Assembly: GCF_902686445.1 (NCBI RefSeq)
Contig: NC_062219.1
Coordinates: forward strand, 111,353,160 to 111,417,159
Length of the DNA stretch: 64,000 nucleotides
DNA from: Sciurus carolinensis
Taxonomy: Eukaryota > Chordata > Mammalia > Rodentia > Sciuridae
Direction of reading: 5' to 3'
The translations under genes were made by a program, and so were the position numbers. The notes under the pieces were generated by a model, which saw only the letters and a program-made list of their open reading frames with translations, was not told where the DNA came from and made no database searches. Below, piece after piece: positions 31,971-42,830 of the stretch (position 1 is its first letter; each line of letters begins with the position of its first letter).

Positions 31971-33924
31971 GGGATTAACAGGCTTGGAGCCTGGACCAGG
32001 GCCCTCAGAAGGCCTCTGTCCATGTGGGGAGCCCCAAGTGGAAGGATATAGTCAATAGTCTAGAAATGCAATTTCAAATCACCTCTCATCTGGGGAAATC
32101 AATCATGATGTGGGAGACCAAGGATCAGATCAGAAACTCAGGGTTGTTGGACCTGGTGTTGTTTGGGGGAGGCATGTTGAGATCCCCAGTGTTTGGGGTG
32201 GGGGATAAAATGGGGATGGAGAACATGTAATGACAGACTGTTGACACTATGGGGATGGACCAGCCTTGTGACCATCGATCAGGCAGTCTGGTACAGGGAG
32301 ATCCCACAGGTACCAAACTTCACTTTAAAGTCATCTTGTCATCTTTCCCCATGGAAACCAGGGGGTGGGGAGCCTTCCTGGCTCCATGGCGCCTTGTCCC
32401 TTTGCTCCCTCCCCCAGGGTCCAGTCTTCTCCATTCCTTGACCTCCCAGGGCAGCCTCAGATCCCTCTGCTTATTCTACCCCCATTGATCCAGAGGTGGG
32501 GAGACCATGGAAGAGAGAAGGGACAGATGCTGGGGCTGGGCTAGTATTGAGGGGATCTCGGTCGGTGTCACACCTAAGTCCCCTTGAGGTGTCCTAGCTA
32601 ACTAGAAAATGTGGAATTCTCCACAATTTCTTCCCATGTGGTGTGGCTGGTCATGGCAAGAATAACTCAATTTGGAAGAAGAAGTGAGTCAAAGACAACA
32701 GTGTCCAGGAGTAGGGAGAGCAGACGGCCTGACCACAGGCAGGCCCCCTGGTCAGCCTGACTCCCACACGCTGCTGGGAGAGCCTTCCTGGAAGCTGGAA
32801 CCCTCTGGCCAGGAAAAAAAAATTCAATGCCAAACGAACCACATGTGGATCCTGGGACTCAGACCATCAAAGAAGGAGAGGCGGAGGGGTGAGGCAGGCC
32901 AAGAAGATGCTGTGATGCAAATGGACTGTCCATAGACCAGCTCCCAGAAACCATGAGGTGACATGTGAATGGAACCCTCCAGGTTCCGGAGGGAACCCAA
33001 CCTGGCTGCCTCTGGCTGAGAGGGGCTTCCACTGCCAGGCAGTCCCGAGGGCAGAAGGAGCAGGGAGAGCTGGGGTTCCTGTGCCAGGTGGACAGCAAGA
33101 TGGCTGATTCTTGTCCCAGCAGGCTGTACCAGGGCCCAAGAGACACAGTTACTGTCCCCCAGGGGCTGACCGTCTTTTTGAAGAGGTAGGCCTGGCCCCG
33201 GGGAGTAGCTCAGTGTGGGGGCCCACGGGGTGGGTTGGGGCGTCGGCATAGCCTTTCGTGGGGTGCAGGCTGGCGTCTGTGAAGGCGGCATCCACATTGT
33301 CTTCCTTGAGTTCCAGACTGAGACACAGTCCAAAGAGATCAAGGGACTGTTCACAAGAAAAGGCTTGAGGCCAGCAGGACAAAGACAACCCACCAACAGC
33401 TTTCTAAACGGCCTGCAGAAGGTGGCTCACACTGCCACCAGTGTGGCTGGCAGACCGAGCAGCCTCCGCTGGGCACACCCCCTTAGTCCCGTCAGTGGTC
33501 CTGGCCTTTGCCCCCTCCTTTACTTCTCGGGGTGTCATTGCCCTGCTGACCCCTGCTGTCAGCATCTGGGTGGGAGCTGACTGCTGAGGCGGGCGCTCTG
33601 CTCTGTCTCCCTCCTCTCCTGTCCCAGGATCGTTCAGGGTCTGTAGCTGCTGCCCAGCTGCTCAGCCATTCTTTCCTGACTCCAGGAAACCTGGCTTGGA
33701 TGCCTCCCACTGAGTTCGACTGGATGTTACTGCACCAATCCTGGAACCTACAAAGGTGTCAAAGAGAGATGCATGTGACAGTGTCTCTCATGAAACAACT
33801 TATTGAAAGAGCTAAGAGGTGCTGTTCCCCTGTTTTCGTCCAGCTAGGTCTTTTTTTCTTTCATTCTTAATTTTTTGACTCTGCCCTGGTGGAATTTGGT
33901 GATAGGATTCTCTAATAATAACAT
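31971..33924. other. Unique region, no gene seen
   Basis: No confident repeats. A 190-codon minus-strand frame (32824-33396) overlaps two others in different frames, which is typical of GC-rich non-coding sequence. A YY1-like AAGATGGCTG lies at about 33099. Confidence 0.45.
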
Positions 33925-34075
33925 CAGTGATTATGACTGCTACTTACTAAACATGTCCCAATAGAAACCAAGCTCCTGAGCTAGGTGCTTTGTAGCATGT
34001 AATCCTTACAAGAACTATGCAAAGTAGCTGACATTATTCCCATTTTTCAGATGTGGAAATTGAGCAAAAATGACA
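33925..34075 (-). repeat. MIR fragment
   Basis: GAGCTAGGTGCTTTGTAGCA, ATCCTTACAAGAACTATGCA, AAGTAGCTGACATTATTCCC and CATTTTTCAGATGTGGAAAT are the reverse complement of MIR. Confidence 0.75.
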
Positions 34076-34214
34076 GCAGAACTCACTGACGAAGACCTCT
34101 GATTTGGAAATTATCAAATGCAGACTAGAACTGTTTCCAATAAATGGAAAAGCATCTTTAAGGTGTGAGTAAAAAGGTATGCATATTTGTAAAAGAATGA
34201 AACAGAATTTATAG

Positions 34215-34495
34215 AACATCAAAGTCTAGAAATGAAGTGGAAATTAAGAGCTCAGTGGATGTGTTTAACAGAAAAATTTACAACATACAGAGAGACTCTG
34301 TGGGCTGAGGACAGAACGAGAGAAATGATCTGGAATGTAGCCCAGAGAGGTACCAAAGAGGAAAACATAAAAGAGATTAATGCCATGGTAGATTGTCTGA
34401 GAAGGTCCACTGTGTGTTTCAAAAAGTGATGAAAGGTGGAGCGGGTGGGAGGTAATGTACAGCAGCAGAGAACTTTCCAGAACTAATAACTGAGG
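34215..34495 (+). mobile_element. Old L1 ORF1-region or HAL1 fragment
   Basis: GGAAATTAAGAGCTCAGTGG, the GACAGAACGAGAGAAATGAT stretch, AGCCCAGAGAGGTACCAAAG and TCTGAGAAGGTCCAC resemble the part of L1 ORF1/HAL1 that encodes a helical coiled region. The local frame gives arginine/glutamate-rich peptide with an LRRS-like run. Decayed and partial. Confidence 0.5.
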
Positions 34496-35397
34496 CCGAC
34501 GTACAGAGCCAGTGTGCCTTCGTGGGTACCAAGGTGGGAGGTGCTGATTTGGAAGCCCAGGATAAGGCGTGTGAGAAGCAGGCGTCTACAGAGAGGGCTG
34601 GTGGGCAGCCCCCTGGGAACTGGTCTTCCACACCTGCCGGGAAGACCCAGAGACAAGGGGGAGCATGCGCACTGCACTGGGATGGGCCATTCCTGCTGGT
34701 GGACATCACACTTCCGCCTCCATGAAACGCAGAAAGAACAGCAGGATGGGTTCTTGTCATTTGGTGGCAAGATCCTCTGAGAAAGGGAGAGAAGGGACAT
34801 TAATGTGTCCATTGAATGGATTAGGGAATCAAAGCACAGATGAAAGAGTTCTAAAAAGAACTATCGCAGGCAGCAGCCCGTGATCAGAGCTTTCTAGCAG
34901 GACCCCCAGGGGGGCCCCTCTGGATGACTACCATAAACGAGCCAGCCTCAGCCATCGAGGAGTCACCCGCATCATTTTTAGAAGCAAAAGCAAACCCCAA
35001 ACTTTGGTGCCCAACAGTCCCTCAGAGACCCAGGTCTGCACCCCTACCCCACAGCACAGTCCCAGTTGCTGTCTGCACCCGATGACTTCGACCCCCCGTG
35101 AGCAGGCTTGTGATGTCCATGAGAGTGACCTGTAGAGGAAATTTGAGAGGAGCAGTGTCACTGGGAACTGAAACCAGGGCTGACACCGATTGTATCACGA
35201 GTGAGGAGGTGAAGCAGCAGGAAGAGGCCAGAGGCCAAGCTGCCTATGCAGGTCTGGTCCCCACCCCTCTTCCCACTTGACCTCCACCTGGGTCATCCTA
35301 AGATGCTTGAGTTCAGAGAGCAGGAGACAATGATGGCTGTCCAGTTCCTCTGAGCACAAATTCCAGGCCTCTGACTTCCATTAGCACTTCTAAGCTT
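34496..35397. other. Unclassified sequence, no gene seen
   Basis: May include more of the decayed L1-like element (34730-34860) but is too diverged to assign. No exon. Confidence 0.4.
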
Positions 35398-35490
35398 CTT
35401 TTCTTACCCACAGAACAGAGTCTTGGGATTGAATGAGACTATGTATATTTTGGTACATTTATCAGTAAATGGCAAATATTATTATGAGGC
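35398..35490 (+). repeat. Probable MIR fragment
   Basis: CTTACCCACAGAACAGAGTC, TTGAATGAGACTATGTATAT and CAGTAAATGGCAAATATTAT fit the 3' half of MIR loosely. Confidence 0.45.
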
Positions 35491-35667
35491 TAATTTCTAG
35501 TATTCCCACATTATGATTGAGTTAAATATCTGAAGGATTTGGTTCTTCTACAATTAGACATGGTTTCTTTGACTTAAGGTTTTGAATGAGGACTTGGAAA
35601 ATGGTCATGGCATTTCAAGATGAAGTAGCAAGAATGCAAAAAGAAAGAGTAAAACTGCCTAAGGCGA

Positions 35668-35880
35668 AAAAAAGTAATGAGCCTGTAATCCCTGTACCTC
35701 GGAAGGCTAAGGCAGGAGGATAGAAAGTTCAAAGCAGCCTCAGCAACTTAGCAAGATCCTAAGCAACTCAGCAAGACCCTGTCTCTAAATAAACTGTAAA
35801 AAAGGACTGAGGATATATGCTCGTGGTTACGTGCCCCTGGGTTCAATCCATGGTACCAGAAAATTTAAAAAGAAAATGAG
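35668..35880 (+). mobile_element. MEN-type dimeric SINE, 5'-truncated
   Basis: GCCTGTAATCCCTGTACCTC, AGGCTAAGGCAGGAGGATAG, CAGCCTCAGCAACTTAGCAA and CAAGACCCTGTCTCTAAATA are the B1-like half. GGACTGAGGATATATGCTCG and GTGCCCCTGGGTTCAATCC are the ID half. The flanks AAAAAGTAATGAG and AAAAAGAAAATGAG are a plausible imperfect target duplication. Confidence 0.9.
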
Positions 35881-37689
35881 TTAGAAGTTTCACTTCCTTT
35901 AGATCTGTGTTTGGCAGTGATTCTCAAATGAGGCAGCCTGACTTTTCTGTGCATCTAGAAGATGTTCTTCCTATTTTGCCACATTCTGCATTTTCCGTAC
36001 TTCACTGTGCTAAACGTGGCTCAGGGGGTTGAGAGTAGAGACGGTGGGACCCTGGCAGAAAGGTGTGTGATGTTCAAGTGTGTTAGAGAATCAAAGGTGT
36101 GGTTAGACAGATGGCCCAACCTGGGACACGTCAAGATCTAAGGGACAAGACCCAGCGTCTGAGTACCGCTTCCCACACCGCAGCAGTGCTGACGGCTGAA
36201 GTTTGAAAGTGTGTCACAGACCAAATAATGTCAGGAACTAGTGTTCTGCACATTTGAGGAGCAGGCACGGTGGGTGGTCTGAAGGGATCTGGGCAAGAAC
36301 ATGACAGGAGGAAACGAAGGAAAGGAAAAATTAGATTCAATAAAAGGCAAAAAATTCCGAATGGTGAGTTCGTTCTATTTGGCTGCAGTGAAACCCCTCC
36401 AGGGAACATGGTGGAACTTGAGTCATTGAAACCTTGGCTGGGAAAACTCGTGGAGGATGTATGAGAGACAAAGCTGGAGTTTGGATTAGTCTGGTGGTGG
36501 GAGCAGAAGACCCAATAGGTGATTTTAATCTACGTGGCTCTGACTCACCAGACATTCCCCCCTGCTGTCAGATTCTGCTGAGGCCCAACTCAGGCCACAG
36601 TGATGGACGGGGCTTTGACACGTGTGAACCGATCCATGTATAAAGAGAGGTGTCTTCCAAGCTGCCACTGCTACGTGTCCTCAGGCAGACTGGGATGTTT
36701 AGAGAGTTGGCATGTTCAGTCTCATGATAAATTTCACATTTCTTGCGGAGTTTGTTTTTTGCGGGTGGAGGAGAGAGAAGCAAGGGAAGGATATTCCATT
36801 TGAGTTTTCAGAAAACATTATTTTTAATTAGAAAACTACCACATATTTCAGATTCCCCACTGGTGCTTAAGTTCACTGTAGTCATGTGTGTGTGTGTGTG
36901 TGTAACTCAAAGTACACTACTGTTAATTATTTGTTTTTCCTGGAAAGTACTGGTTAAGGTGTGAGTTCTGTGAAATTAGGCCATTTTGTGCCATCCATGT
37001 GATCCGCGTTTGGTCAAATGGCACATTCTGTGTGGTTTGATTCTTCATAAAGTGATTAGAAGCCAAGAAGCTGCACTCTGCACTTGGTATTAACCAGAAT
37101 TTTACATTCTGGATCATCCATAGCTGGCACAATGCTGGGTAAATAGACAGTGCTCAATAATTGTATGTTGTCTGTTTTGAGAAGTTGCCTAAAGTAATAG
37201 ACCTTCCAAGGTCTTTGTGGGGAGCAAACCAATTGGGTGATTAAATCCAAGCCACTTTTTCAAAACACAGTTTGCTTTTCATTTCAGAAACACACAGGAA
37301 CCCGAGGCGAGGAGAAAAAACAAAACTAGATTTTATATTAAGATTCTTGGGTTGGAATGCCACCCTTCTCATGACCCATCAAAGACTTAAGCCATATCCC
37401 ACCAGCCTTTCCTGCCTTGGTTTCTGCATCTATCAACTAGGGGAGCTGCACCCGACGATGTCTGTGGTTCCTCCTAGTCACGCAAAGCTGTGCTGGACCC
37501 AGCAGCAGCCAGAGTAAAGCGGCACTACTATGTCAGCCTATTGCTCCAACCCAGGAGCCAATCGTGGGCAATAGGACTGCAGTTTGAAAGATGAAATGGG
37601 AATATTCTTATAGAGAAGCAGATGAGTTTTCCAGGGAGTTAGTTGTGCTAACACAACAGGACAGAGAAATCAGGAGTAAGGATGCTATG
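35881..37689. other. Mostly unique sequence, no gene seen
   Basis: Contains a (GT)9-10 microsatellite (36884-36902) and a weak MIR-like tail at 37110-37160 (GCTGGCACAATGCTGGG, ACAGTGCTCAATAA). No open frame is persuasive. Confidence 0.45.
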
Positions 37690-38038
37690 TTGGAATATGA
37701 GTGTATCCCCAAGGCCTCTGTGTTGAAGGTTTGTTCCCCAGTCCATGGAACTGTTGGGAGGTGGTGGACCATACCTTGAAGGGGATTATGGGACCCAGCC
37801 TCCCCCACCCCCCGCCTCTCTCTCTGATGCACACACACGCGTCCTGACCGTGAGATGAATGATTTTGCTCTGCCACATGTGCCCTTTGTGATGTCCCCTT
37901 CCCAGAGGCTTAAAGCAATGGGTCCAAACCAAGCATGCACTGAAACCTCCAAAACTATGAGTCAAAACAATCTTTTCTCTTTGTAAGTTGATTTATCTCA
38001 GGTATTTATTACAGTGACAGAGAGCTGACTAATACAAA
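37690..38038 (+). mobile_element. MaLR LTR (MST/MT/ORR1-like)
   Basis: Starts near GTTGGAATATGAGTGTATCC. It includes GGAACTGTTGGGAGGTGGTG, GAAACCTCCAAAACTATGAG, CTTTGTAAGTTGATTTATCT and the terminal GACAGAGAGCTGACTAATAC. Non-coding LTR without an internal region. Confidence 0.7.
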
Positions 38039-38494
38039 GGACACTTTGGTTCTGGTTCTAATTCTTCTTTTTTTTTTTCCTGGCCTGACTTGCTGTATGA
38101 TTTTTGACAAGTTGCTCAATGTGTGTCTGTACAGAATGTTCTACAAACATAAAGGGACATTACTGTCGATATTTCTAGCAGTCATTCATTAAGGGTGTCT
38201 TTATCTGCTTATTTCTTTAGCAACTCTCAATCCTTCCCCCGAAAATTTATAATAGTTTAAAAATTAGGTAAAAGCCTAAGGAAAATCTCCCAAATCAGAA
38301 GCCAGATCAGAACCCCTTATCCATCTCTTCATCTGTCTCTCCCTCTCCCTCCTCCCCCTCTCTAACACTTCAATGCTACTCATGAAAAGGACAGTGAACT
38401 AACTGATAGGTATACTGTTCTAATCCTGATCCTGCTAAACCATTGACCTTGTAACTTGAGGAAAATCACTTCCCCTTCTGGGTCTTGGGGACTG
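38039..38494. other. Unclassified sequence, possible MIR remnants
   Basis: Two weak MIR-like stretches (38082-38125 and 38435-38490) and a CT-rich patch near 38330. No gene. Confidence 0.4.
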
Positions 38495-38925
38495 TAGTGT
38501 TTTAAAAACATGCCCCACATTTTTATACTCTTCCCATAAAGAGGTGATGCCCAATTCCCTTCCCTTTTAATAACTCTCTTCACTGACTCAATTTTAACTA
38601 ATTGAAGTTCAAAGTGTGGTAGGGTGACCCTGTGTGACCTCCACGGCTAGGCCTGGTGTCTGCTCAGGATTCATATCTTTGGAGTCCTAAGCCACTGTGT
38701 GGGAGTGAGGCTACCTGAAGCCACCTGCTGGAGAGGTCATGGAGAGATACCTGAGGGGGCCCAGCCACTTAAATTTCCCAGTCCACCTACCAGACATGTT
38801 GGTGAAGGAACTTTCAAGATGACTCCAACCACAGACTCTGATGGCAAGTTCATGACAGGTGCTGATCTAACACAACGGACGTTTGACCCACATACTCCCA
38901 ATCCCTTTCCAATGGTGGGATCTAT
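38495..38925 (+). mobile_element. MLT1-type LTR, 3'-truncated
   Basis: CATAAAGAGGTGATGCCCAA, CCTGTGTGACCTCCACGGCT, GAGAGGTCATGGAGAGATAC, CCTACCAGACATG and CTTTCAAGATGACTCCAACC match an MLT1-type LTR. The usual 3' terminus is missing. Confidence 0.6.
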
Positions 38926-39123
38926 ATAAACAAGACAAAAAGAAGAAAAGGTAGGAATGTAACCTTCAGAGATTCTCCAACCCAGAGAGGAGGACAAGCC
39001 TGCAGATACTAGCAGACAACAGCCCCTTTAATGTGAAGTGGGGGGCAGAGCAGAATCTGAAGTTCCCCCAAGACAGCATGGGGAAAAGTCATTTCTTCAG
39101 CCACTCTCGAAGCATGGCACTAT

Positions 39124-39278
39124 TGGTTGTATCCTCCTCAAAATTATATGTTGAAGCTTAATCCCCAATGTGATAATATTGGCAGAGGGGACTTTGGGAA
39201 GTGATAAGGTCATGGGGATGGAGCCCTCCTGAGAGGAATTGTGCCCTTAAAAGAAGAGACAGGAAAGAGATAATCTCT

Positions 39279-39321
<43 letters not shown>

Positions 39322-39482
39322 AGTGTAGAATGAAAAGACAGCCATCTTCAAACCAGAAAAACAGCCTTCCCCAAGACACTGACTCTGCTAGCACCCTGAT
39401 CTTGGACTTCCCAGTACCCAGAGCCATGAGGCGCTGTTTAGGTGATCCTGCCCATGCACCTGGTTATAGCAGCCTGGACTAA
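39124..39482 (+). mobile_element. MLT1-type LTR carrying a (TC)n expansion
   Basis: CAAAATTATATGTTGAAGCT, TTTGGGAAGTGATAAGGTCA and GATGGAGCCCTCCTGAGAGG are followed by (TC)19 at 39281-39318. AGCACCCTGATCTTGGACTT, CCCAGTACCCAGAGCC and a GTTATAGCAGCCTGGACTAA terminus complete the LTR. Full-length LTR order, without internal genes. Confidence 0.85.
39281..39318. repeat. (TC)19 microsatellite within the LTR
   Basis: Occupies the position where MLT1 consensus sequences have a short CTCTCT run, so it probably expanded from that seed. Confidence 0.95.
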
Positions 39483-40895
39483 GATTGTTTGCCAACAGTA
39501 GAATTCATTCTGGTTCATTTAAGGAAAAGGGCAAGTTTAATCAAGATTATTGTAGAGCCCATAAAATGTCCAGGAGGACCAAACTCTGACACCATTAGCC
39601 ATAAATAGTGCCCCCACCATACAGCAGAAATGGGTCTCCTAGGCAACAAAAGGCCCACAACGATGGGCCGGGTGTAAATAGGATGGGGAGAAGCTCTTTC
39701 AGGTGAGGGGAGATGGGGCGGGCAAGACCAGGAGCTGCATCAAGAAGGGCTGGGGAAAGAGATCGACTCCCCTAACTGGGCGGAAAGGCAGGCTGAGTGG
39801 CTGAGGGCGAACCCTACATCGCAAGATGCCTGTCGCCTGGCTGTCTGCGCCCCTTCCTCCTGGCTCGTGCCAGCCCCACTTGGTCTCTTGGAGCCGCTGT
39901 GCTTCACAGAGCTGGCGGTTCGCAGTTGGCAGGGAGACCCTGCTTGCTCTCAGCAGCCGTCCGTCTTGTCGTCCCCCTTTCCAACAGGGTGAATACATTT
40001 CTCTTCTGCTGCGCATGCCAACATACCTCGGATTTGCTGGCAACAAGCGCTTCTCGTGTTGGTTTTGGAACCCTTTCGGAGTTTGTCCTATTTCTCTTCC
40101 ATCTGGGCTAAGAACATGCCAACCAGGTTTCTCTGGATTTTTTCTTCTTTTTTTCTTAGCGCTGGGCTGCAATCCAGGGAGTGCACATCTAGACCCCTTG
40201 GGTCTCAAGCTCTGCCTCTGCTTCCTACGCCCCTCCCCCTCCACACCTCTCAGCGGGCAGCCAGGCAATCAGTCCATCTCGGTGGAGTCCCGGCTTGTGA
40301 CCCCCTTGGACTTAGTGCTCAGGAGCCAGTTATTACAAATGGACATTCGAGCTTCCACTGGAAATTGGTAATATATATTCTTGGCAGCAATCAGAACAGG
40401 CTGTGAAAATTCTTTTGGTGTTGGGCGTTTCAGGAGCGGTGGTTTGTTTTAGCATACCCACAGGCAGCCGGAGTGGGAGGGGGCTGGGTAATGGGAAAAC
40501 CAGGCTAGAGATGGGGATGTCCGAGAATGGCAGGTGGGACCCCCAGCCACGTGTCCTGAGGATATCAGTCCTGTCGCCTGGTGGCTGCTCCATAATTCTT
40601 TGCTGCAAAGATGATGGGATAAATGCAGGGGAAAGTGATGCCGCCTAACGCTTGGGCTTCACTTTACTAGACGGATTCACCACCAAGTATCAGTCTTGAG
40701 CCCCTTAAGTCTGCCTCCTTAACTTTTCCAGTCCACTGTTCCCCACCTTCTCTCTCCTTCCACAAAAGCTCCCAGTCCCACCCTCCCAACCAGGCTGCTG
40801 TGCCCACTTCTGCTCAGGTCCACTGGCCTCCAGTCCCTTCTGCACACCATGGGCACCGTCCATCTTTCTGAAAACAAATCGGAATCACCCTGGAT
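39483..40895. other. Unique sequence, no gene seen
   Basis: Overlapping long frames on both strands (minus 39699-40268, plus 39826-40371 and 40056-40406) occupy the same DNA in different frames and lack domains, so they are treated as chance. GC-moderate, and repeat-poor except near the right end. Confidence 0.45.
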
Positions 40896-41053
40896 TGGAC
40901 CCTAGAAAAGAAAGAGGACATCAGTATAAAAACTAGGAAAATAAAAAAATTCTGAAGCCTAGTTAGTAACAACTTTTCTGTGTTAACATTTTACTGCTTC
41001 CAAAAATGCCATCTCTATGTAAGATGTTCCCAATGGAGGAAGTTAGGTGGGGG
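40896..41053 (+). mobile_element. Old L1-class repeat, left part
   Basis: TTGGACCCTAGAAAAGAAAG, GGACATCAGTATAAAAACTA, ATTCTGAAGCCTAGTTAGTA and CTATGTAAGATGTTCCCAAT follow an old L1M-class 3' region. It stops abruptly at the LTR that begins near 41054 and resumes at about 41637. Confidence 0.6.
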
Positions 41054-41636
41054 GTGTTGTCTTGGTTTATTTTGTGCTACTATAACACAAAACCCAAGAC
41101 TGGGTAATTAATCCATTAATTGATTAATTTCAGTACTGGGGACTGAACCTTGGGACTCTCACCACTAAGCTACATCCCCAGTCCTTATTATTTTATTTCG
41201 AGACAGGGCTCACTAAGCTGCCCAGGCTGATCTTGAATTCACGGCACTCCTGCCTCCACCTCCCAAGTCACTGGGATTATGGTGTTCGCGACTGTACCAC
41301 CTGAAACTGGGTAACTTATGAAGAACAGGCATTTATTCTGTCAGTTCTGGAGTATGGAAAGTCCAAAATCAAGATGCCAGGATCTGACATGAGCTTTCTT
41401 ACTGCTTCCTTGGTAGGAGGCAGAAGGACAAGAGAACAACTCCGCTCTCATGTGGCAGAAGAGCAGGACAAGGTGAGCCCACTCCTGCCAGCCCTCTTCA
41501 TAGTGCAGGAATCCATCCATGTGGCTGGAGCCCCTCATCACCTGAACACCCACCATTGGGCCCCACCTCCCAACCCTGCTGCATTGGGGATTAAGTATCC
41601 AACACCTGAACTTGAGGAGACTCCTTTAGACCTTAG
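41054..41636 (-). mobile_element. MLT1-type LTR, minus strand, split by a SINE
   Basis: TTTTGTGCTACTATAACACA and CCAAGACTGGGTAA open the reverse-complemented LTR. After the SINE it resumes with ACTGGGTAACTTATG, TCTGTCAGTTCTGGAGTATG, GAAAGTCCAAAATCAAGATG, CTCTCATGTGGCAGAAGAG and GGCCCCACCTCCCAACC. It has no internal retroviral sequence. Confidence 0.8.
41108..41305 (-). mobile_element. MEN-type SINE inserted in the MLT1-type LTR
   Basis: Reverse-complement ID half (GTACTGGGGACTGAACCTTG, CTAAGCTACATCCCCAGTCC), then the B1-like half (CACTAAGCTGCCCAGGCTGA, CTCCTGCCTCCACCTCCC). The LTR words ACTGGGTAA at 41099 and 41306 flank it as a direct duplication. Confidence 0.9.
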
Positions 41637-41722
41637 CAGGTATACTGGAGCTCTCTGTACTGTCTTTGCAACTTTTCTTGGAAATCTAAACTTATTCCAC
41701 AAGAAATTTTTATTTTTTTAAA
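41637..41722 (+). mobile_element. Old L1-class repeat, right part (3' end)
   Basis: GAGCTCTCTGTACTGTCTTT, GCAACTTTTCTTGGAAATCT and AAACTTATTCCACAAGAAA continue the element interrupted at 41053 and reach its A/T-rich 3' end. Confidence 0.6.
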
Positions 41723-42105
41723 GGCAGCAAATCTGACCATATCGCTTTCCTGCTTAAAATTAGGGTGACCACTCATTGATTTGCCCAAGGTGGAGGGATT
41801 GCCAGGGACGTGGGGTTTTCACTCTTACATTCCAGAAAGACCCTGGGAAAGCCAAACAGCTGGTCACTCTATACCCACAAATGGCTCCTCTCAGGTACAG
41901 GTGGAGTGCAGCCTCCTCAGGCTGGCTGACCAGGCCGTCCATGGTTTATGTGCCACTCCTGCCTCTGGCTGTAGACCTCTTGCAGTCCCCTGCACCTGCC
42001 CAGCACCCTGGGCTCCCCTGAGTGCCCTCTACCTGGAGCCTTTACTCATGCTGTTTCTCTGCCTGTAGAACCTTCTCTGCCTCTTTGTCCCTCCAGCCAA
42101 CGTAT
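41723..42105 (+). mobile_element. L2 LINE fragment with an internal insertion
   Basis: GCAAATCTGACCATATCGCT and TTCCTGCTTAAAA on the left join, across a 111-bp insert, to CAAATGGCTCCTCTCAGG on the right. The copy continues to CCTTTACTCATGCTGTTTCT and GCCTGTAGAACCTTC. Order and spacing fit L2. Confidence 0.65.
41761..41871. mobile_element. Small palindromic-ended DNA element (MITE-like) in L2
   Basis: The ends TAGGGTGACC (41761) and GGTCACTCTA (41862) are inverted repeats matching at nine of ten positions. The 111-bp interior has no coding capacity. It interrupts recognisable L2 sequence, so it is an insertion and not a chance hairpin. I recall similar GGGTGACCA-ended mammalian elements but cannot name the family with confidence. 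Confidence 0.55.
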
Positions 42106-42135
42106 GCTATGGCCACACAAAAACCTGCTGTGGAT

Positions 42136-42163
42136 TGTGTGTGTGCGCGTGTGTGTGTGTGTG
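42136..42163. repeat. (GT)n microsatellite beside ID tail
   Basis: Interrupted GT array (one GCGC break) at the 3' side of the adjacent minus-strand ID SINE. Confidence 0.9.
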
Positions 42164-42230
42164 CTGGGGCCCTAACCAAGGTCTGTGCGTGCTAGGCAAG
42201 CCCTCTACCACTGAGCTAATCCCCAGCCCT
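42164..42230 (-). mobile_element. ID SINE, minus strand
   Basis: CTGGGGCCCTAACCAAGGTC, GTGCTAGGCAAGCCCTCTAC and CACTGAGCTAATCCCCAGCC are the reverse complement of an ID element with a mutated B box. Confidence 0.85.
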
Positions 42231-42235
42231 CACGC

Positions 42236-42830
42236 ACGATAGCAGCTTTCTTCATAATTGCCAGAACATGGAAGCAACCAAGATATCTTCAGTGGGTGAA
42301 TGGATCAATAAACTGTGGCATATCCAGACAACAGAATAATTAGTATTCAACACTAGAAATAAATGAGCTTTCAAACTATGAAAAGACATGGAGGCACTTT
42401 AAATGCATATCACTAGGAAGAGAAGCCAATCTGAAAGGGCTACACACTACCATTCCAATTATATGACATTCTAGGAAAGGAAGACCTATGGTCACAGTAA
42501 GAAGTGGTTTTTGGCAGTTGGGGGAAGGGAAGATTGAGTACGCAGATCACAGAGGATTTTTATGGCAGTGAAACTACTTTGTATGACATAATAATGGAGG
42601 ACACCTGTCATTATACATTTGTCAAAACCCACAGAAATGTGCTGCACCCATAGGGAACTCCAGTTTGGATAATAATGACGTCCACATGGGTTTGCTGATG
42701 TCACAAATGTACCTCTGTGGTGCAGAATGTGGATAGTGGGGGAGACTATGGGAGGAGCTGGGGGTATGGGAACTCTCCATACCTTCCTCTCAACTTTGCT
42801 GTGACCCTAAAAAAATTCTAGAAAACAAAG
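42236..42830 (+). mobile_element. Old L1 (L1M) 3'-end fragment
   Basis: Starts in decayed ORF2 sequence (TTCTTCATAATTGCCAGAAC, GTGGGTGAATGGATCAATAA, CTGTGGCATATCCAGACAAC). It ends in the 3'UTR pattern GTGGGGGAGACTATGGGAGG, CTCTCCATACCTTCCTCTCA and ACTTTGCTGTGACCCTAAAA. Reading frames are broken. Confidence 0.8.

Noticed and set aside
32824..33396. 190-codon minus-strand frame
   Set aside because: Two further frames are open over the same DNA, the usual sign of GC-rich non-coding sequence. No domain.
37690..39482. Endogenous retrovirus provirus
   Set aside because: Three LTRs of differing subfamily with no gag, pol or env sequence between them. They are better read as solo LTRs.
39699..40406. 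Overlapping 189-, 181- and 116-codon frames
   Set aside because: They lie on both strands over the same bases, so at most one could be real, and none resembles a known family.
40560..40576. CTCF site at CCTGTCGCCTGGTGGCTG
   Set aside because: The core is about three bases too short between the GCC and TGGTGG halves to fit the CTCF consensus.
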